A stretch of 64,000 nt of DNA from Micromonospora sp. BL4 (GCF_003667505.1 NZ_RCVJ01000135.1:33264-97263); one strand, 5' to 3'; counted from the first letter of the stretch, positions 44,563-54,072 are shown. The notes: generated from the letters alone by a model not told the origin. Made by a program: numbers and translations.

Positions 44563-44597
44563 TATACCTGAGAGTCATATTTATACCTCTGAGTCAT
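44563..44597 (+). promoter_or_regulatory. Two phased repeats of TATACCTNNGAGTCAT
   Basis: TATACCTGAGAGTCAT (44563-44578) and TATACCTCTGAGTCAT (44582-44597) differ at two adjacent bases and are 19 bases apart start to start. Each is also a partial palindrome, TATNNCT-NNN-AGNNAT(A). They sit about 120-155 bases before the aminotransferase start, in an AT-rich island. They look like two binding sites for a dimeric regulator, or a promoter with duplicated control sites. Confidence 0.6.
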
Positions 44598-44718
44598 CAC
44601 GCTCGTCAGGGACCAGCCCGCCCGCGCGCGGCCGGCAGGTGACTCGTCCATGCGCGGCAGGCCGCCGGTCGCCGATTGGTCGTGCCCATCCCCGACCGTC
44701 CGGCCTAGCGTCGGAGTC

Positions 44719-45756
44719 ATGGAGATCGAGCAGGCACAGAAGCTCTGGCAGCCGGAGCCCGGCTGGTTGAACACCGCCTCCTACGGCTTGCCACCCGAGC
44801 CGGCCTGGACGGCGATGCAGGCGGCGCTGGCCGACTGGCGGGTCGGTCGCACGTCCTGGGAGGGCTGGGGCGACTCGGTGAACCGGGCGCGGAACGCGTT
44901 CGCCGGCCTGATCGGGGTGCCAGGCGAGGACGTGGCGGTCGGCGCCACCGCCTCGCAGATGCTGGCGCCGGTCGCGGCGGCGCTGCCGGCGGGGTCGACG
45001 GTGGTGGTCCCCGAGGTCGAGTTCACCTCGAACCTCTTCCCCTGGCTGGTGCAGGCCGAGCGGGGCATCACGGTGCGCACCGTGCCCGCCGACAAGCTGG
45101 TCGACGCGATCGACGCCGACACCGACCTGGTCGCGTTCAGCCTGGTGCAGTCGGCCGACGGCGCCGTCGCTGCGTACGACGAGATCGTGGCCTCGGCCCG
45201 CGCACACGGCGCGCTGGTCGTGGTGGACGCGAGCCAGGCGTGCGGCTGGCTGCCGTTCGACGGGAGCCTGGCCGACGTGGTCGTGGTGAGCGGCTACAAG
45301 TGGGTGATGGGCCCGCGTGGCTGCGCGTACGCCTATCTGGCCCCGTCGTTGCGCGACCAGCTGCGTCCGGACGCGGCCGGCTGGTACGCGGGCCGCGACC
45401 CGCACGCCTCCTACTACGGCCCGCCGCTGCGGCTGGCCGACGACGCCCGCCGGTTCGACATCTCACCGGCCTGGTTCAGCTGGGTGGGCGCGGCGCCCGC
45501 CCTGGAGCTGGTCGCCGAGATCGGCGTGCCGGCGATCCAGGCGCACGACGTGGCGCTGGCCAACCGGTTCCTGACCGGGCTGGGCCGGCCGCCGGGGGAG
45601 AGCGCCATCGTCACCGTCGACGTGCCCGACGCGGAGCGGCGACTGGCGGCGGCCGGCATCCGGGCGGCGGTGCGCGCCGGGCGGGTCCGGGCCTCCTTCC
45701 ACGTCTATTCCACCGAGGCCGACGTGGACGACGCCCTCACGGCGTTGGCCGGCTGA
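44719..45756 (+). CDS. Class V aminotransferase-fold PLP enzyme
   Basis: The 345-residue protein has a fold type I PLP domain with the Schiff-base Lys in VVVSGYKWVMGPRG (about residue 194) and the cofactor Asp in ALVVVDASQACGW. It resembles the cysteine desulfurase/kynureninase branch but is short and lacks the usual desulfurase Cys loop, so the reaction is open. The ATG at 44719 gives MEIEQAQKLWQPEPGWLN, the normal start with the WLNTASYG loop. It stands alone with a marked upstream regulatory repeat and a terminator. Confidence 0.87.
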   Translation: MEIEQAQKLWQPEPGWLNTASYGLPPEPAWTAMQAALADWRVGRTSWEGWGDSVNRARNAFAGLIGVPGEDVAVGATASQMLAPVAAALPAGSTVVVPEVEFTSNLFPWLVQAERGITVRTVPADKLVDAIDADTDLVAFSLVQSADGAVAAYDEIVASARAHGALVVVDASQACGWLPFDGSLADVVVVSGYKWVMGPRGCAYAYLAPSLRDQLRPDAAGWYAGRDPHASYYGPPLRLADDARRFDISPAWFSWVGAAPALELVAEIGVPAIQAHDVALANRFLTGLGRPPGESAIVTVDVPDAERRLAAAGIRAAVRAGRVRASFHVYSTEADVDDALTALAG

Positions 45757-45799
45757 GCCCGCCAACGGGCGGCCCACCGAAGCGCCGGTGAGCCGGACC

Positions 45800-45832
45800 G
45801 GCCGGCCGTGCCCTGCGGGGTCACGGCCGGCC
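45800..45832. terminator. Bidirectional terminator
   Basis: GGCCGGCCGTG (45800-45810) pairs perfectly with CACGGCCGGCC (45822-45832) around an 11-base loop. It lies between the convergent aminotransferase (stop 45756) and secreted protein (stop 45850) genes. Confidence 0.75.
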
Positions 45833-45849
45833 CGCGATCGCCGTGGTGG

Positions 45850-46371
45850 TCAGGAACAGACGCTCAGGTTCGCGGAGGTGTAGGAGAGCATTCCCCACTC
45901 CAGGTCGGGCCCCTCAGGGATGTCCCACCTGCCGTCCGCGCGCCGGCCGAAGTAGGCGAAGTTGGTGCCGAGCCCGTCGTAGTAGAACCATCTCTCGCCC
46001 TCGAAGAGGCGGAGGCGGGTGGCTGCCTTGGCGAAGGTCTTAGGACCGACGACGCCGTCGCTGACCAGACCTCGGTCCAGTTGCCACCGCTTGGTGGCGG
46101 CCGTCGTCGCCGGCCCGAAGCGGCAGTCGACGCCGGACGCGGCGAGGTAGCCGTCGGCCTTCAGAATCGTCTGCCACATGGCGACCACGTTGCTGTACGA
46201 GCGCGTCGACGCGGAGATGGGGCCCTCGTCGCCCCAGTCGTCGGTCCAGGTGCCCGAGCCGGCGATGTACCCCTGGCTCACGCTGGCGGACGCTGGTGCG
46301 ACCGAGATGGCGACAGTGCCGATCGTGGCGACGACCATCGCCATCGCAGCGGCTCTGGATCGTAGGAACAT
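45850..46371 (-). CDS. Secreted protein with peptidoglycan-binding-like domain
   Basis: The 173-residue exported protein has a signal peptide (MFLRSRAAAMAMVVATIGTV, cleavage near ASASV). A PG_binding_1-like repeat follows at about residues 60-115 (VVAMWQTILKADGYLAASGV, FGPATTAATKRWQLDRGLVS, DGVVGPKTF), and then an aromatic-rich end. It could bind cell wall or be a small secreted structural protein. The ATG at 46371 is six to eight bases after AGAGGGGG; the ATG at 46377 lies too close to that site. No enzyme motif is visible. Confidence 0.8.
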   Translation of the reverse strand: MFLRSRAAAMAMVVATIGTVAISVAPASASVSQGYIAGSGTWTDDWGDEGPISASTRSYSNVVAMWQTILKADGYLAASGVDCRFGPATTAATKRWQLDRGLVSDGVVGPKTFAKAATRLRLFEGERWFYYDGLGTNFAYFGRRADGRWDIPEGPDLEWGMLSYTSANLSVCS

Positions 46372-46466
46372 GCGCATCCCCCTCTGGCTGTGCGGGCGGG
46401 TTGTGCCGGAAACACGATCGGCGGCCCTGTCCCGTTGCACCTCAGTCAGGAGGCGGACACTGTGTC

Positions 46467-47639
46467 TCAGGCCAGGTGACCGCCGATCTTCGTGTACCCG
46501 CGCAGCAGGTCCCGCGAGATGATCAGGCGCTGCATCTCGTCGGTGCCCTCGAAGATCCGGTAGAGCCGGACCTGCCGGTACCAGCGCTCGATGGGCAGCT
46601 CACGGGTGTAGCCCATGCCGCCGTGGATCTGGAGCACCCGGTCGACCACCCGGTTGACCATGCCGGCGCCGTAGAGCTTGCCCATCGACGAGGCGTGCCG
46701 GGGATCCATGCCCTGGTCGACCGTCCACGCCGACTTCAACACGAGCCAGCGGGCCGCCTCCAGCTCGGTCTCCGAGTCGGCGATCATCCACTGGATGGCC
46801 TGGTTGGTGCCGATCTTCGAGCCGAACGTCTCCCGGGTGTTGGCGTGGTCGATGGCCATCTGCAGGACCCGCTCGGCGATGCCGATGGCGTGCGACGGGA
46901 TGGTGTAGCGGCCCTTGCCGATCCACTCCATGCCGAGGGTGAAGCCCTGCCCGATCTCGCCGAGGATGTTGCGGTGCGGCACGCGTACGTTGTCGAAGAT
47001 CAGCGACGCGGGCCCGCCCTCGCCCATGGTCTGGATGAACTCCGAGCGCCAACCCATCGACCGGTCGACCAGGAACGCGGTGGCGCCGCCGTTGCGGGCG
47101 CCCTTCTCCCGGTCGGTCACGGCCACCACGATGGCGAAGTCGGCGTCGTTGCCACCGGTGATGAACGTCTTCTCGCCGTCGAGGATCCAGTCGTCGCCGT
47201 CGCGGCGGGCCGACAGCCGGATGTTCGCCGCGTCCGAGCCGGCGCCCGGCTCGGTGATCGCGAAGCAGGAGCGCCGCTCGCCCTCGATGGTCGGGATGAG
47301 GAACTCCCGCTTCTGCTCCTCGGTGGCGTGGAACAGGATGTTGTCCGCCTCGCCGCCGAAGCGGAACGGCACGAACGTGTGGCCCAGCTCGGTCCAGATC
47401 AACGACTGGAGCACGGCCGGCAGGTCCATCCCGCCGTACTCCTCCGGGGTGGCCAGACCCCAGAAGCCGAACTTGCGCGCCTTGAGTTGCAGCTCGCGCA
47501 CCTCGGAGTGGTCCAGACCCGGCTGGTGCGCCCGCTCCCGGCGGAGCACCTCCGCCTCCAGCGGCATCACCTCGCGGCGGATGAACGACCGGACGGTGTC
47601 CCGCACCGCCCGCTCCTCGTCGGTCAGCGAAAAGTCCAC
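46467..47639 (-). CDS. Acyl-CoA dehydrogenase
   Basis: The 390-residue FAD enzyme oxidises an acyl-CoA to the enoyl-CoA. It has the helical N-terminal domain (DFSLTDEERAVRDTVRSF), the substrate/flavin loop CFAITEPGAGSDAAN and the C-terminal LYRIFEGTDEMQRLIISR, whose Glu is the likely base. The GTG at 47639 follows CAGGAGGACCACC, a strong ribosome-binding site. It is divergent from a TetR gene, and a 19-base palindrome lies between them, so it should be repressed by that regulator. Confidence 0.95.
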   Translation of the reverse strand: MDFSLTDEERAVRDTVRSFIRREVMPLEAEVLRRERAHQPGLDHSEVRELQLKARKFGFWGLATPEEYGGMDLPAVLQSLIWTELGHTFVPFRFGGEADNILFHATEEQKREFLIPTIEGERRSCFAITEPGAGSDAANIRLSARRDGDDWILDGEKTFITGGNDADFAIVVAVTDREKGARNGGATAFLVDRSMGWRSEFIQTMGEGGPASLIFDNVRVPHRNILGEIGQGFTLGMEWIGKGRYTIPSHAIGIAERVLQMAIDHANTRETFGSKIGTNQAIQWMIADSETELEAARWLVLKSAWTVDQGMDPRHASSMGKLYGAGMVNRVVDRVLQIHGGMGYTRELPIERWYRQVRLYRIFEGTDEMQRLIISRDLLRGYTKIGGHLA

Positions 47640-47676
47640 GGTGGTCCTCCTGGCGTCGGTGCTGCCGGTCACCCTT

Positions 47677-47695
47677 AAACTAGCGGTGTAAGTTT
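47677..47695. promoter_or_regulatory. TetR operator site 1 (AAACT-N9-AGTTT)
   Basis: AAACT-AGCGGTGTA-AGTTT lies in the divergent region between the acyl-CoA dehydrogenase and tetR starts. It matches the site at 48409-48427 (read on the opposite strand) in 15 of 19 positions, including AAACTAGCG. It should let the regulator control both divergent genes. Confidence 0.75.
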
Positions 47696-47737
47696 TGTCG
47701 CGTCCAGACCCCACGGTCGAGACCCGCGAGGAGCGCA

Positions 47738-48403
47738 GTGCCCCGACCACGCCAGCCCCGGCTCACCCGGCAGCTCATCGTCGAGACCGCCACCGCGGTG
47801 ATCGACGCCGAGGGCCTGCCGGCGTTCTCCACCCGGCGGCTCGCCGCCGAGCTGGGTGTGCGGGGTCCCTCGCTCTACAACCACTTCGCCACCAAGGACG
47901 AGATCCTGGACGCGGTCGCCGACACGGTCACCGCAGCCGTCGACACCAGCGGCTTCGCCAGCCGCGACTGGGCCGCCGCCCTGCGCGACTGGGCCTGGTC
48001 CTACCGGCGGGCGCTCACCGCCCACCCGAACATCGTGCCGTACCTGGCCCAGGGGCCGGGGCGTCGACCGGCCGCGCTGGCCATGGCCGACGCGGTCTAC
48101 GGCGGCCTCGTGCGCGCAGGTTGGCCGCCGGCCCGGGCCACCCACATCGGCGCCGCGCTGCGTTACTTCGTGGCCGGGTCGGCGCTCGGGTCGTTCGCGC
48201 GCGGCTTCGTCGAGGACCCCGAGCTGTACGCCGCGCACTACCCGCACCTGCGCCAGGCGCACCGGCTCGCCGAGCACCAGCAGAGCGTGGACGAGGGCGC
48301 GTTCGCGCTCGGCCTCGACGCCCTGCTGCACGGCCTGGCCGCCGAGTACGCCCGCACCGTCGGCCCCCTCGACCCGGTGGAGTCCGCCCGGTCCAGCGGG
48401 TAG
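47738..48403 (+). CDS. TetR-family regulator of the dehydrogenase genes
   Basis: The 221-residue regulator has an N-terminal helix-turn-helix at about residues 10-56 (FSTRRLAAELGVRGPSLYNH, FATKDEILDAVAD). A large helical ligand domain (TetR_C type, SYRRALTAHPNIVPYLAQG) follows. Palindromes before its own start and after its stop, ahead of the aldehyde dehydrogenase gene, suggest that it controls itself, the divergent acyl-CoA dehydrogenase and the downstream operon. The ligand is probably an acyl-CoA or aldehyde/alcohol metabolite; this is inferred from the targets. The GTG at 47738 follows GAGGAGC. Confidence 0.93.
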   Translation: MPRPRQPRLTRQLIVETATAVIDAEGLPAFSTRRLAAELGVRGPSLYNHFATKDEILDAVADTVTAAVDTSGFASRDWAAALRDWAWSYRRALTAHPNIVPYLAQGPGRRPAALAMADAVYGGLVRAGWPPARATHIGAALRYFVAGSALGSFARGFVEDPELYAAHYPHLRQAHRLAEHQQSVDEGAFALGLDALLHGLAAEYARTVGPLDPVESARSSG

Positions 48404-48408
48404 CGTCG

Positions 48409-48427
48409 AAACTCCCAGCGCTAGTTT
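48409..48427. promoter_or_regulatory. TetR operator site 2 (AAACT-N9-AGTTT)
   Basis: GAAACT-CCCAGCGCT-AGTTTC (48408-48428 with the flanking pair) lies between the tetR stop and the aldehyde dehydrogenase ATG. Read on the minus strand it is AAACTAGCGCTGGGAGTTT, close to site 1. It marks a separate promoter for the aldehyde/alcohol dehydrogenase operon. Confidence 0.75.
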
Positions 48428-48459
48428 CATCGCCCATCGCCCACCCCCGAAGGGACGAC

Positions 48460-49917
48460 ATGGACCTCGCCGCCGCGCCGTCGCAGCTACTGCCCGACGC
48501 CCTGCGCCTCCGGCGCCACCTGCACATCGCCGGCCAGTGGACCGAGCCCACCGCCGGTGACGTGCTCGCCGTGGAGACCCCGAGCACCGGTGAGCTGATC
48601 GGGCAGGTGCCGGCCGGCACCCCGGCCGATGTGGACCGGGCCGTGGCCGCGGCCCGCGCCGCCTTCCCCGGCTGGTCGGCCGCCGCCCCCGCCGAGCGTT
48701 CCGCTCACCTCGACCGGCTGCACACCGCGCTCGCCGCGCGCGCCGATGACCTCGCCCGCACCATCGCCGTGGAGCTGGGCGCCCCGCTCAAGCTCGCCAG
48801 CCGGGTGCACGTGGGGCTGCCGCTGACCGTGCTTCGTGACCACGTCGCGCTCGCCGCCCGCCCACCGATTGAGGAAAGCATCGGCAACTCCCTCGTCGTG
48901 CGCGAGCCGATCGGCGTCGTCGGCGCCATCACCCCGTGGAACTACCCGCTGCACCAGGTGCTGGCGAAGCTGGCGCCCGCGCTGGCCGCCGGCTGCACGG
49001 TGGTGCTCAAGCCCAGCGAGCTGACCCCGCTGACCGCGTACCTGCTCTTCGACGCGGTCACCGAGGCCGGGCTGCCGCCGGGCGTGCTCAACCTCGTCCC
49101 CGGCACCGGCCCGGTGGTCGGCGAGGCCCTGGTCGGGCACCCCGACGTCGACCTGGTCTCGTTCACCGGCTCCACCGCCACCGGCGCCCGGATCATGCGG
49201 CTCGCCGCCGACCGGATCGCCCGGGTCGCGCTGGAGCTGGGCGGCAAGTCCGCCAACGTGATCCTCCCCGACGCCGACCTGGCCACCGCGGTCAAGGTCG
49301 GCGTCGGCAACGCCCTGCTCAACTCCGGCCAGACCTGCACCGCGTGGACGCGGATGCTGGTGCACCGCGACCGGTACGCCGAGGCGCTCGACCTGGTCGC
49401 CGCGGCGGTGGCCGGCTACCGCCTCGGCGACCCCTTCGACCCGGCCACCCGGCTCGGCCCGCTGGTCTCTGCCGCGCAGGCCGAGCGGGTCCGTGGTCAT
49501 GTCGACCGGGCCCTCGCCGACGGCGCCCGGCTGGTCTGCGGTGGTCCCGACGCCGCGGTGCCATCCCAGGGCCACTTCGTCGCCCCGACCGTCTTCGCCG
49601 ACGTGCACCCCGACAGCGCGCTCGCCCAGGAGGAGGTCTTCGGCCCGGTGCTCGCCGTCCTCCCGTTCGCCGACACCGAGGAGGCGGTGACCATCGCCAA
49701 CAACTCGAAGTACGGGCTGGCCGGCGCGGTGTGGTCCGCCGACACCGACGCGGCCCTCGCGGTGGCCCGGAGGCTGCGCACCGGCGCCGTCGACATCAAC
49801 GGCGCGCCGTTCAACCCCCTCGCCCCGTTCGGCGGCTACAAGCAGTCCGGCCTGGGTCGGGAGCTGGGTGTGCACGGGCTCGCCGAGTTCAGCGAGCTGA
49901 AGGCGATCCAGCGATGA
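48460..49917 (+). CDS. NAD(P)-dependent aldehyde dehydrogenase
   Basis: The 485-residue enzyme oxidises an aldehyde to the acid. The general-base Glu is in VALELGGKSAN (about residue 258) and the catalytic Cys in NSGQTCTAWTRM (about residue 292). The cofactor segment TPWNYPLHQVLAKLAPALAA is also typical. The ATG at 48460 follows GAAGGGA. Its stop codon overlaps the alcohol dehydrogenase start (ATGA), so the two are made together: alcohol to aldehyde to acid. The acid's CoA ester could then be a substrate for the divergent acyl-CoA dehydrogenase. Confidence 0.96.
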   Translation: MDLAAAPSQLLPDALRLRRHLHIAGQWTEPTAGDVLAVETPSTGELIGQVPAGTPADVDRAVAAARAAFPGWSAAAPAERSAHLDRLHTALAARADDLARTIAVELGAPLKLASRVHVGLPLTVLRDHVALAARPPIEESIGNSLVVREPIGVVGAITPWNYPLHQVLAKLAPALAAGCTVVLKPSELTPLTAYLLFDAVTEAGLPPGVLNLVPGTGPVVGEALVGHPDVDLVSFTGSTATGARIMRLAADRIARVALELGGKSANVILPDADLATAVKVGVGNALLNSGQTCTAWTRMLVHRDRYAEALDLVAAAVAGYRLGDPFDPATRLGPLVSAAQAERVRGHVDRALADGARLVCGGPDAAVPSQGHFVAPTVFADVHPDSALAQEEVFGPVLAVLPFADTEEAVTIANNSKYGLAGAVWSADTDAALAVARRLRTGAVDINGAPFNPLAPFGGYKQSGLGRELGVHGLAEFSELKAIQR

Positions 49918-51053
49918 GCGACCGGGAGCCGGTGGCCGCGCCGGCGGGCGGCACCGAGCCGTCGTCCGCGCCGGTCACCGTCCGCGCGCTCGTCGCGCGC
50001 GGGTCCGGCGCCGAGCTGCGAATCGAGCGGGTACGCCTGCCCGCTCCCGGCCCCGGCGAGGTGCGGGTGACGATCACCGCCGCCGGGGTCTGCCACTCCG
50101 ACCTGTCGATGGCCAACGGCACCCTCGCGGCGAGGTTCCCGCTGGTGCTCGGGCACGAGGCGACCGGAGTGGTGGCCGAGACCGGGCCGGGCGTGGACCT
50201 GGCCGTCGGCACGCCGGTGGTGCTCAACTGGGCGCCGGCCTGCCGGGCCTGCTGGTGGTGCCGGCGCGGCGAGCCGTGGCTGTGCGCCGCCACCACGAGC
50301 CCGACCGTGCCACGCGGCGAAACCGACGAAGGCGTCCCACTGCACCTGACCCTCGGCCTGGGCGCGCTCGCCGAGGCGGTGGTGGTACCCGAGCGCGCCG
50401 TCATCCCGATCCCCGCCGGGCTGCCCGCCGAACAGGCGGCGCTGCTCGGCTGCGCGGTGCTCACCGGCGTCGGCGCGGTCCGTAACACCGCCCGGGTGAC
50501 GCCCGGCGAGTCTGTCGCCGTCGTCGGGCTCGGTGGGGTCGGGCTCGCCGTGCTCACCGCCGCCCGCCGGGCCGGCGCCACGACGATCCTCGCCGTCGAC
50601 GTCGCCGAGGCGAAGCGGGACCTGGCCCTCGCCGCCGGCGCCACCGACTTCCTGCTCGCCGACGACCGGCTCTCCAAGGAGGTGCGGGCGCGCACCGAGG
50701 GCCGGGGCGTCGACCACGCCTTCGAGTGTGTCGGGCGCGCCGCCACCATCCGGGCTGCCTGGCGGCTCACCCGGCGCGGGGGAGCGGTGACCGTCGTCGG
50801 CATGGGCGCCAAGGACGACATGGTCAGCCTCGGCGCGCTCGACATCTTCCACTCGGCCCGTACGCTGCGCTCCTCGGTGTACGGCTCGTCCGACCCGGAC
50901 CGGGAGGTGCCGGTGCTGGCCGCCGAGCTGGCCGACGGTGCACTCGATCTGCGCCTGCTGGTCAGCGGCACGATTCCGCTGGACGAGGCGCCCGCGGCGT
51001 TCGACCGGCTGGCGCGGGGCGAGGGCGCTCGCTGGGTTGTCACCCTCGACTGA
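49914..51053 (+). CDS. Zinc-dependent alcohol dehydrogenase (MDR family)
   Basis: The 379-residue enzyme has the catalytic zinc ligands in AAGVCHSDLSM and GHEATG, the structural zinc site CRACWWCRRGEPWLC (CxxCxxCx7C), and the Rossmann motif VVGLGGVGLAVLTAA. An N-terminal extension of about 20 Pro/Ala-rich residues precedes the domain; a later start is possible. It is translationally coupled to the aldehyde dehydrogenase and belongs to the TetR-controlled set. The substrate is probably a medium or aryl alcohol, by similarity only. Confidence 0.95.
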   Translation: MSDREPVAAPAGGTEPSSAPVTVRALVARGSGAELRIERVRLPAPGPGEVRVTITAAGVCHSDLSMANGTLAARFPLVLGHEATGVVAETGPGVDLAVGTPVVLNWAPACRACWWCRRGEPWLCAATTSPTVPRGETDEGVPLHLTLGLGALAEAVVVPERAVIPIPAGLPAEQAALLGCAVLTGVGAVRNTARVTPGESVAVVGLGGVGLAVLTAARRAGATTILAVDVAEAKRDLALAAGATDFLLADDRLSKEVRARTEGRGVDHAFECVGRAATIRAAWRLTRRGGAVTVVGMGAKDDMVSLGALDIFHSARTLRSSVYGSSDPDREVPVLAAELADGALDLRLLVSGTIPLDEAPAAFDRLARGEGARWVVTLD

Positions 51054-51141
51054 GCCGAAAGGGGTTGGTCGGCGGTCGCGTATCGGTGCCGGTGGGACGG
51101 AAAGACCCTTCCTGCACGGTGAGTGTCGGCGGGCCGGGCGG

Positions 51142-52101
51142 TCAGCCTGGGGTGGGCCGGTTACTGCGTGCTTGCGTGACGCCCAGCCACTCGCCGAGCC
51201 GACGGCGGACCCGGCTGCGGCGATATCCGCCGTGCACCGCCCCGGTTGGTGGTGGATCGAACAGCGATCCCGACCCGGGTGGGGCCGTGGCCGGCCTGGT
51301 CACGAACGTCGCGCTCCACCGGGCGACCAACGACTCGGTGGCACGTGGTGCCAGTCGGTGGGCGGCCAGCGCCAGGTGTGCGACCAACCCCGTTGTTGCC
51401 TGCCTGCGTGGGCGGCGGGCGCACGCGAGGATCTTGGCAGCGAGACGCTCCGGTGCGGACGCGGGCGGGATGGCCCGTAGTTGGCGGCCCGAGTGGTTGG
51501 CGGCCCGCTCGAAGAAGGGTGTGTCGACCGGCCCCGGTAACACGAGACAGACCCGTATCCGAGGATGACGGGCGACTGCCTGCTGAAGGTTCAGCGCCAG
51601 CCCTCTGATGGCGAACTTGGTCATGGAGTAGAGCGGGACCAGCGGGTTCGGAAACAGTGACAGCAACGACCCGACGAGCACGAGGACCCCGTTGCCCTGC
51701 GCCTGGAATGTCGCCATTGCAGCGCGGGCGCACAGCGTGGTGCCGAACACGTTGGTGTTGACCAACCGACGAATCTCGTCCACGGATTCAGAGCCCAGCG
51801 GCCCGGCAATGCCGACGGCCGCCGCTTCGACCCAGACGTCTATCTGCCCGAACCGCTGCACCGCCAGCCGGGCCAACCGCTCGACGGCCGCGGGATCTGC
51901 GATGTCGGTCGGCACTACCAGCACCTGCCCGCCTCGTGCTCGGCAGTCGCGTTCCACCTCCGCGAGCGCTTCCTGGCTGCGCGAGGCGAGTACCAACCTG
52001 GCCCCTTCGGCGGCGAACGCCAACGCGGTCGCGCGGCCGATTCCACTCGACGCCCCCGTGATCAGCACCACGGCGTCACGGAAGGTTCTACGCCTGACCA
52101 T
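51142..52101 (-). CDS. Short-chain dehydrogenase/reductase
   Basis: The 319-residue protein has the NAD(P) motif TGASSGIG, the NNAG position altered to VEAAAVG, and the catalytic Ser and YxxxK in LVGSLLSLF and YSMTK. A C-terminal extension of about 90 basic residues follows the SDR domain, ending RRRLGEWLGVTQARSNR. The altered NNAG-type segment and the basic tail are found in a subgroup of long SDRs. The ATG at 52101 follows GGGAGGTG; the in-frame ATG at 52134 is not supported. Convergent with the alcohol dehydrogenase gene. Confidence 0.9.
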   Translation of the reverse strand: MVRRRTFRDAVVLITGASSGIGRATALAFAAEGARLVLASRSQEALAEVERDCRARGGQVLVVPTDIADPAAVERLARLAVQRFGQIDVWVEAAAVGIAGPLGSESVDEIRRLVNTNVFGTTLCARAAMATFQAQGNGVLVLVGSLLSLFPNPLVPLYSMTKFAIRGLALNLQQAVARHPRIRVCLVLPGPVDTPFFERAANHSGRQLRAIPPASAPERLAAKILACARRPRRQATTGLVAHLALAAHRLAPRATESLVARWSATFVTRPATAPPGSGSLFDPPPTGAVHGGYRRSRVRRRLGEWLGVTQARSNRPTPG

Positions 52102-52192
52102 CACACCTCCCGCAACGCAGACGACATGGACCATCTACCCACGGGCGCGACGATCACTCGCGGGGCGCATCACGGCTGCGGGGCGTGACGTG

Positions 52193-52227
52193 GGAGCCGG
52201 CGCACCTGCTACGGGTGGGCCGGCTCC
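52193..52227 (-). terminator. Terminator after the SPFH gene
   Basis: GGAGCCGGC (52193-52201) and GCCGGCTCC (52219-52227) pair perfectly, and CACC/GGTG can extend the stem inwards. It lies four bases past the stop codon of the minus-strand SPFH gene. Confidence 0.7.
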
Positions 52228-52230
52228 AGG

Positions 52231-53088
52231 TCACTTGCCGGTGACGATGCCCGGGTTGATGCAGAGCCCCGGGTTGGCGCCGTTCTTCTCGGCGATCTCC
52301 AGGCAGCGGGTCACCTTGTCGACCTTCGCGTTGGTCTCGGTGATCTGCTTGGAGATCTCGGCGTTCTTGCGGTCCTGCTCCAGGTTGCGGGTCTGGGCTA
52401 GCTTGTCCTGGAACGCCTTGATGTTGCCCTCGGTCTTCTCGTCGTGGTTCACCCTCGTGATGGTCACCGAGAGGATGTCGACGTCGGCGGCGAGCCGGGT
52501 CTCCGCGCTGGTCTTGATGTTCGCCGCAAAGGGCTTCAGGTCGACGTTGAGGTCGCCGGTCTGGGCGTCGATCTTCTCCAGCGGGTTGTACGCGGCGAAC
52601 GCGTCGTTGACCGCGCTGTCGAGCTGCACGCCCACCCGCTGGCCCCGGAAGCTGTCGAAGTCTCCCTTGTAGTCCATGAACTGCTTCGGCGCGTTCTCCG
52701 GCTTGACCTGCCACTCGACGAGCACCTCGACGCACGCGTCGGCGAGTGTGCCGGTACGGACCCGTACGCAGTTGTCGCCGCCGATGTGGTCGTACTTCTG
52801 GCGGCCGGCGTCCCACTCGCCGACCTTCTGCCAGGGAGCGACCCACTTCAGGCCGGAGCCGGTCACCTCACCGGTGGGCTTGCCGAAGCTGGTGACGATG
52901 CCGACCGAGCGGATGGGCACCGAGTGAGCGCTGGAGGTGACACCGACCAGCAGGGTGAGGGCGAGAAAGACGAGCGCCGCGAGGGCGGCCATCCGCTTCA
53001 GCGGCCGCGCCGGGGTGACGAGGGCCAGCACGGCGCTGACCGCCAGGGCGACGGCGAAGACGATCGCCATGGTGAAGCCGACGGGCAT
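52231..53088 (-). CDS. SPFH/Band 7 domain membrane protein
   Basis: The 285-residue protein has two N-terminal membrane helices (TMAIVFAVALAVSAVLALV and MAALAALVFLALTLLVGV). An SPFH/Band 7 domain follows at about 60-215 (VGIVTSFGKPTGEVTGSGL, KWVAPWQKV), then a charged coiled helix (QDKLAQTRNLEQDRKNAEIS). SPFH proteins form membrane scaffolds that organise proteases or lipid domains. Four cysteines (DNCVRVR, DACVEV, TRCLEIA, GLCINP) are noteworthy. The ATG at 53088 is preferred. No NfeD partner is adjacent. Confidence 0.88.
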   Translation of the reverse strand: MPVGFTMAIVFAVALAVSAVLALVTPARPLKRMAALAALVFLALTLLVGVTSSAHSVPIRSVGIVTSFGKPTGEVTGSGLKWVAPWQKVGEWDAGRQKYDHIGGDNCVRVRTGTLADACVEVLVEWQVKPENAPKQFMDYKGDFDSFRGQRVGVQLDSAVNDAFAAYNPLEKIDAQTGDLNVDLKPFAANIKTSAETRLAADVDILSVTITRVNHDEKTEGNIKAFQDKLAQTRNLEQDRKNAEISKQITETNAKVDKVTRCLEIAEKNGANPGLCINPGIVTGK

Positions 53089-53168
53089 GGGGTGGGGACC
53101 TTCCACTGGGCTGTGTGGATCATCAACCTAGGGGGGCCGGTCAAGGCGGCGACGCCGGGGAGTGGGGT

Positions 53169-53273
53169 TTGGGCACGTCTCCTTCCGGCTGAATATGGAT
53201 GCCATCGACATGGCTCGACTCGCGCGGCCCGCCGTAGGTTTCCTCCACGCGACGGCCCTGTGACCACGGTCAC
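53169..53273 (+). promoter_or_regulatory. Candidate promoter and palindrome ahead of the liv operon
   Basis: TTGGGC (53169-53174), 17 bases, then AATATG (53192-53197) resembles a -35/-10 pair. The perfect palindrome GTGACC-AC-GGTCAC lies downstream at 53260-53273, 37 bases before the livG ATG, where a bound repressor could block elongation. The match to promoter consensus is modest. Confidence 0.4.
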
Positions 53274-53310
53274 CGACCGGACGTCGCCGCGACCTGCGGA
53301 GGATGAGGCG

Positions 53311-54058
<748 letters not shown>

Positions 54059-54072
<14 letters not shown>

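Noticed and set aside
53303..53310. ATG upstream of the livG start
   Set aside because: It is out of frame with the ATPase; the ATG at 53311 has correct spacing to GGAGG.
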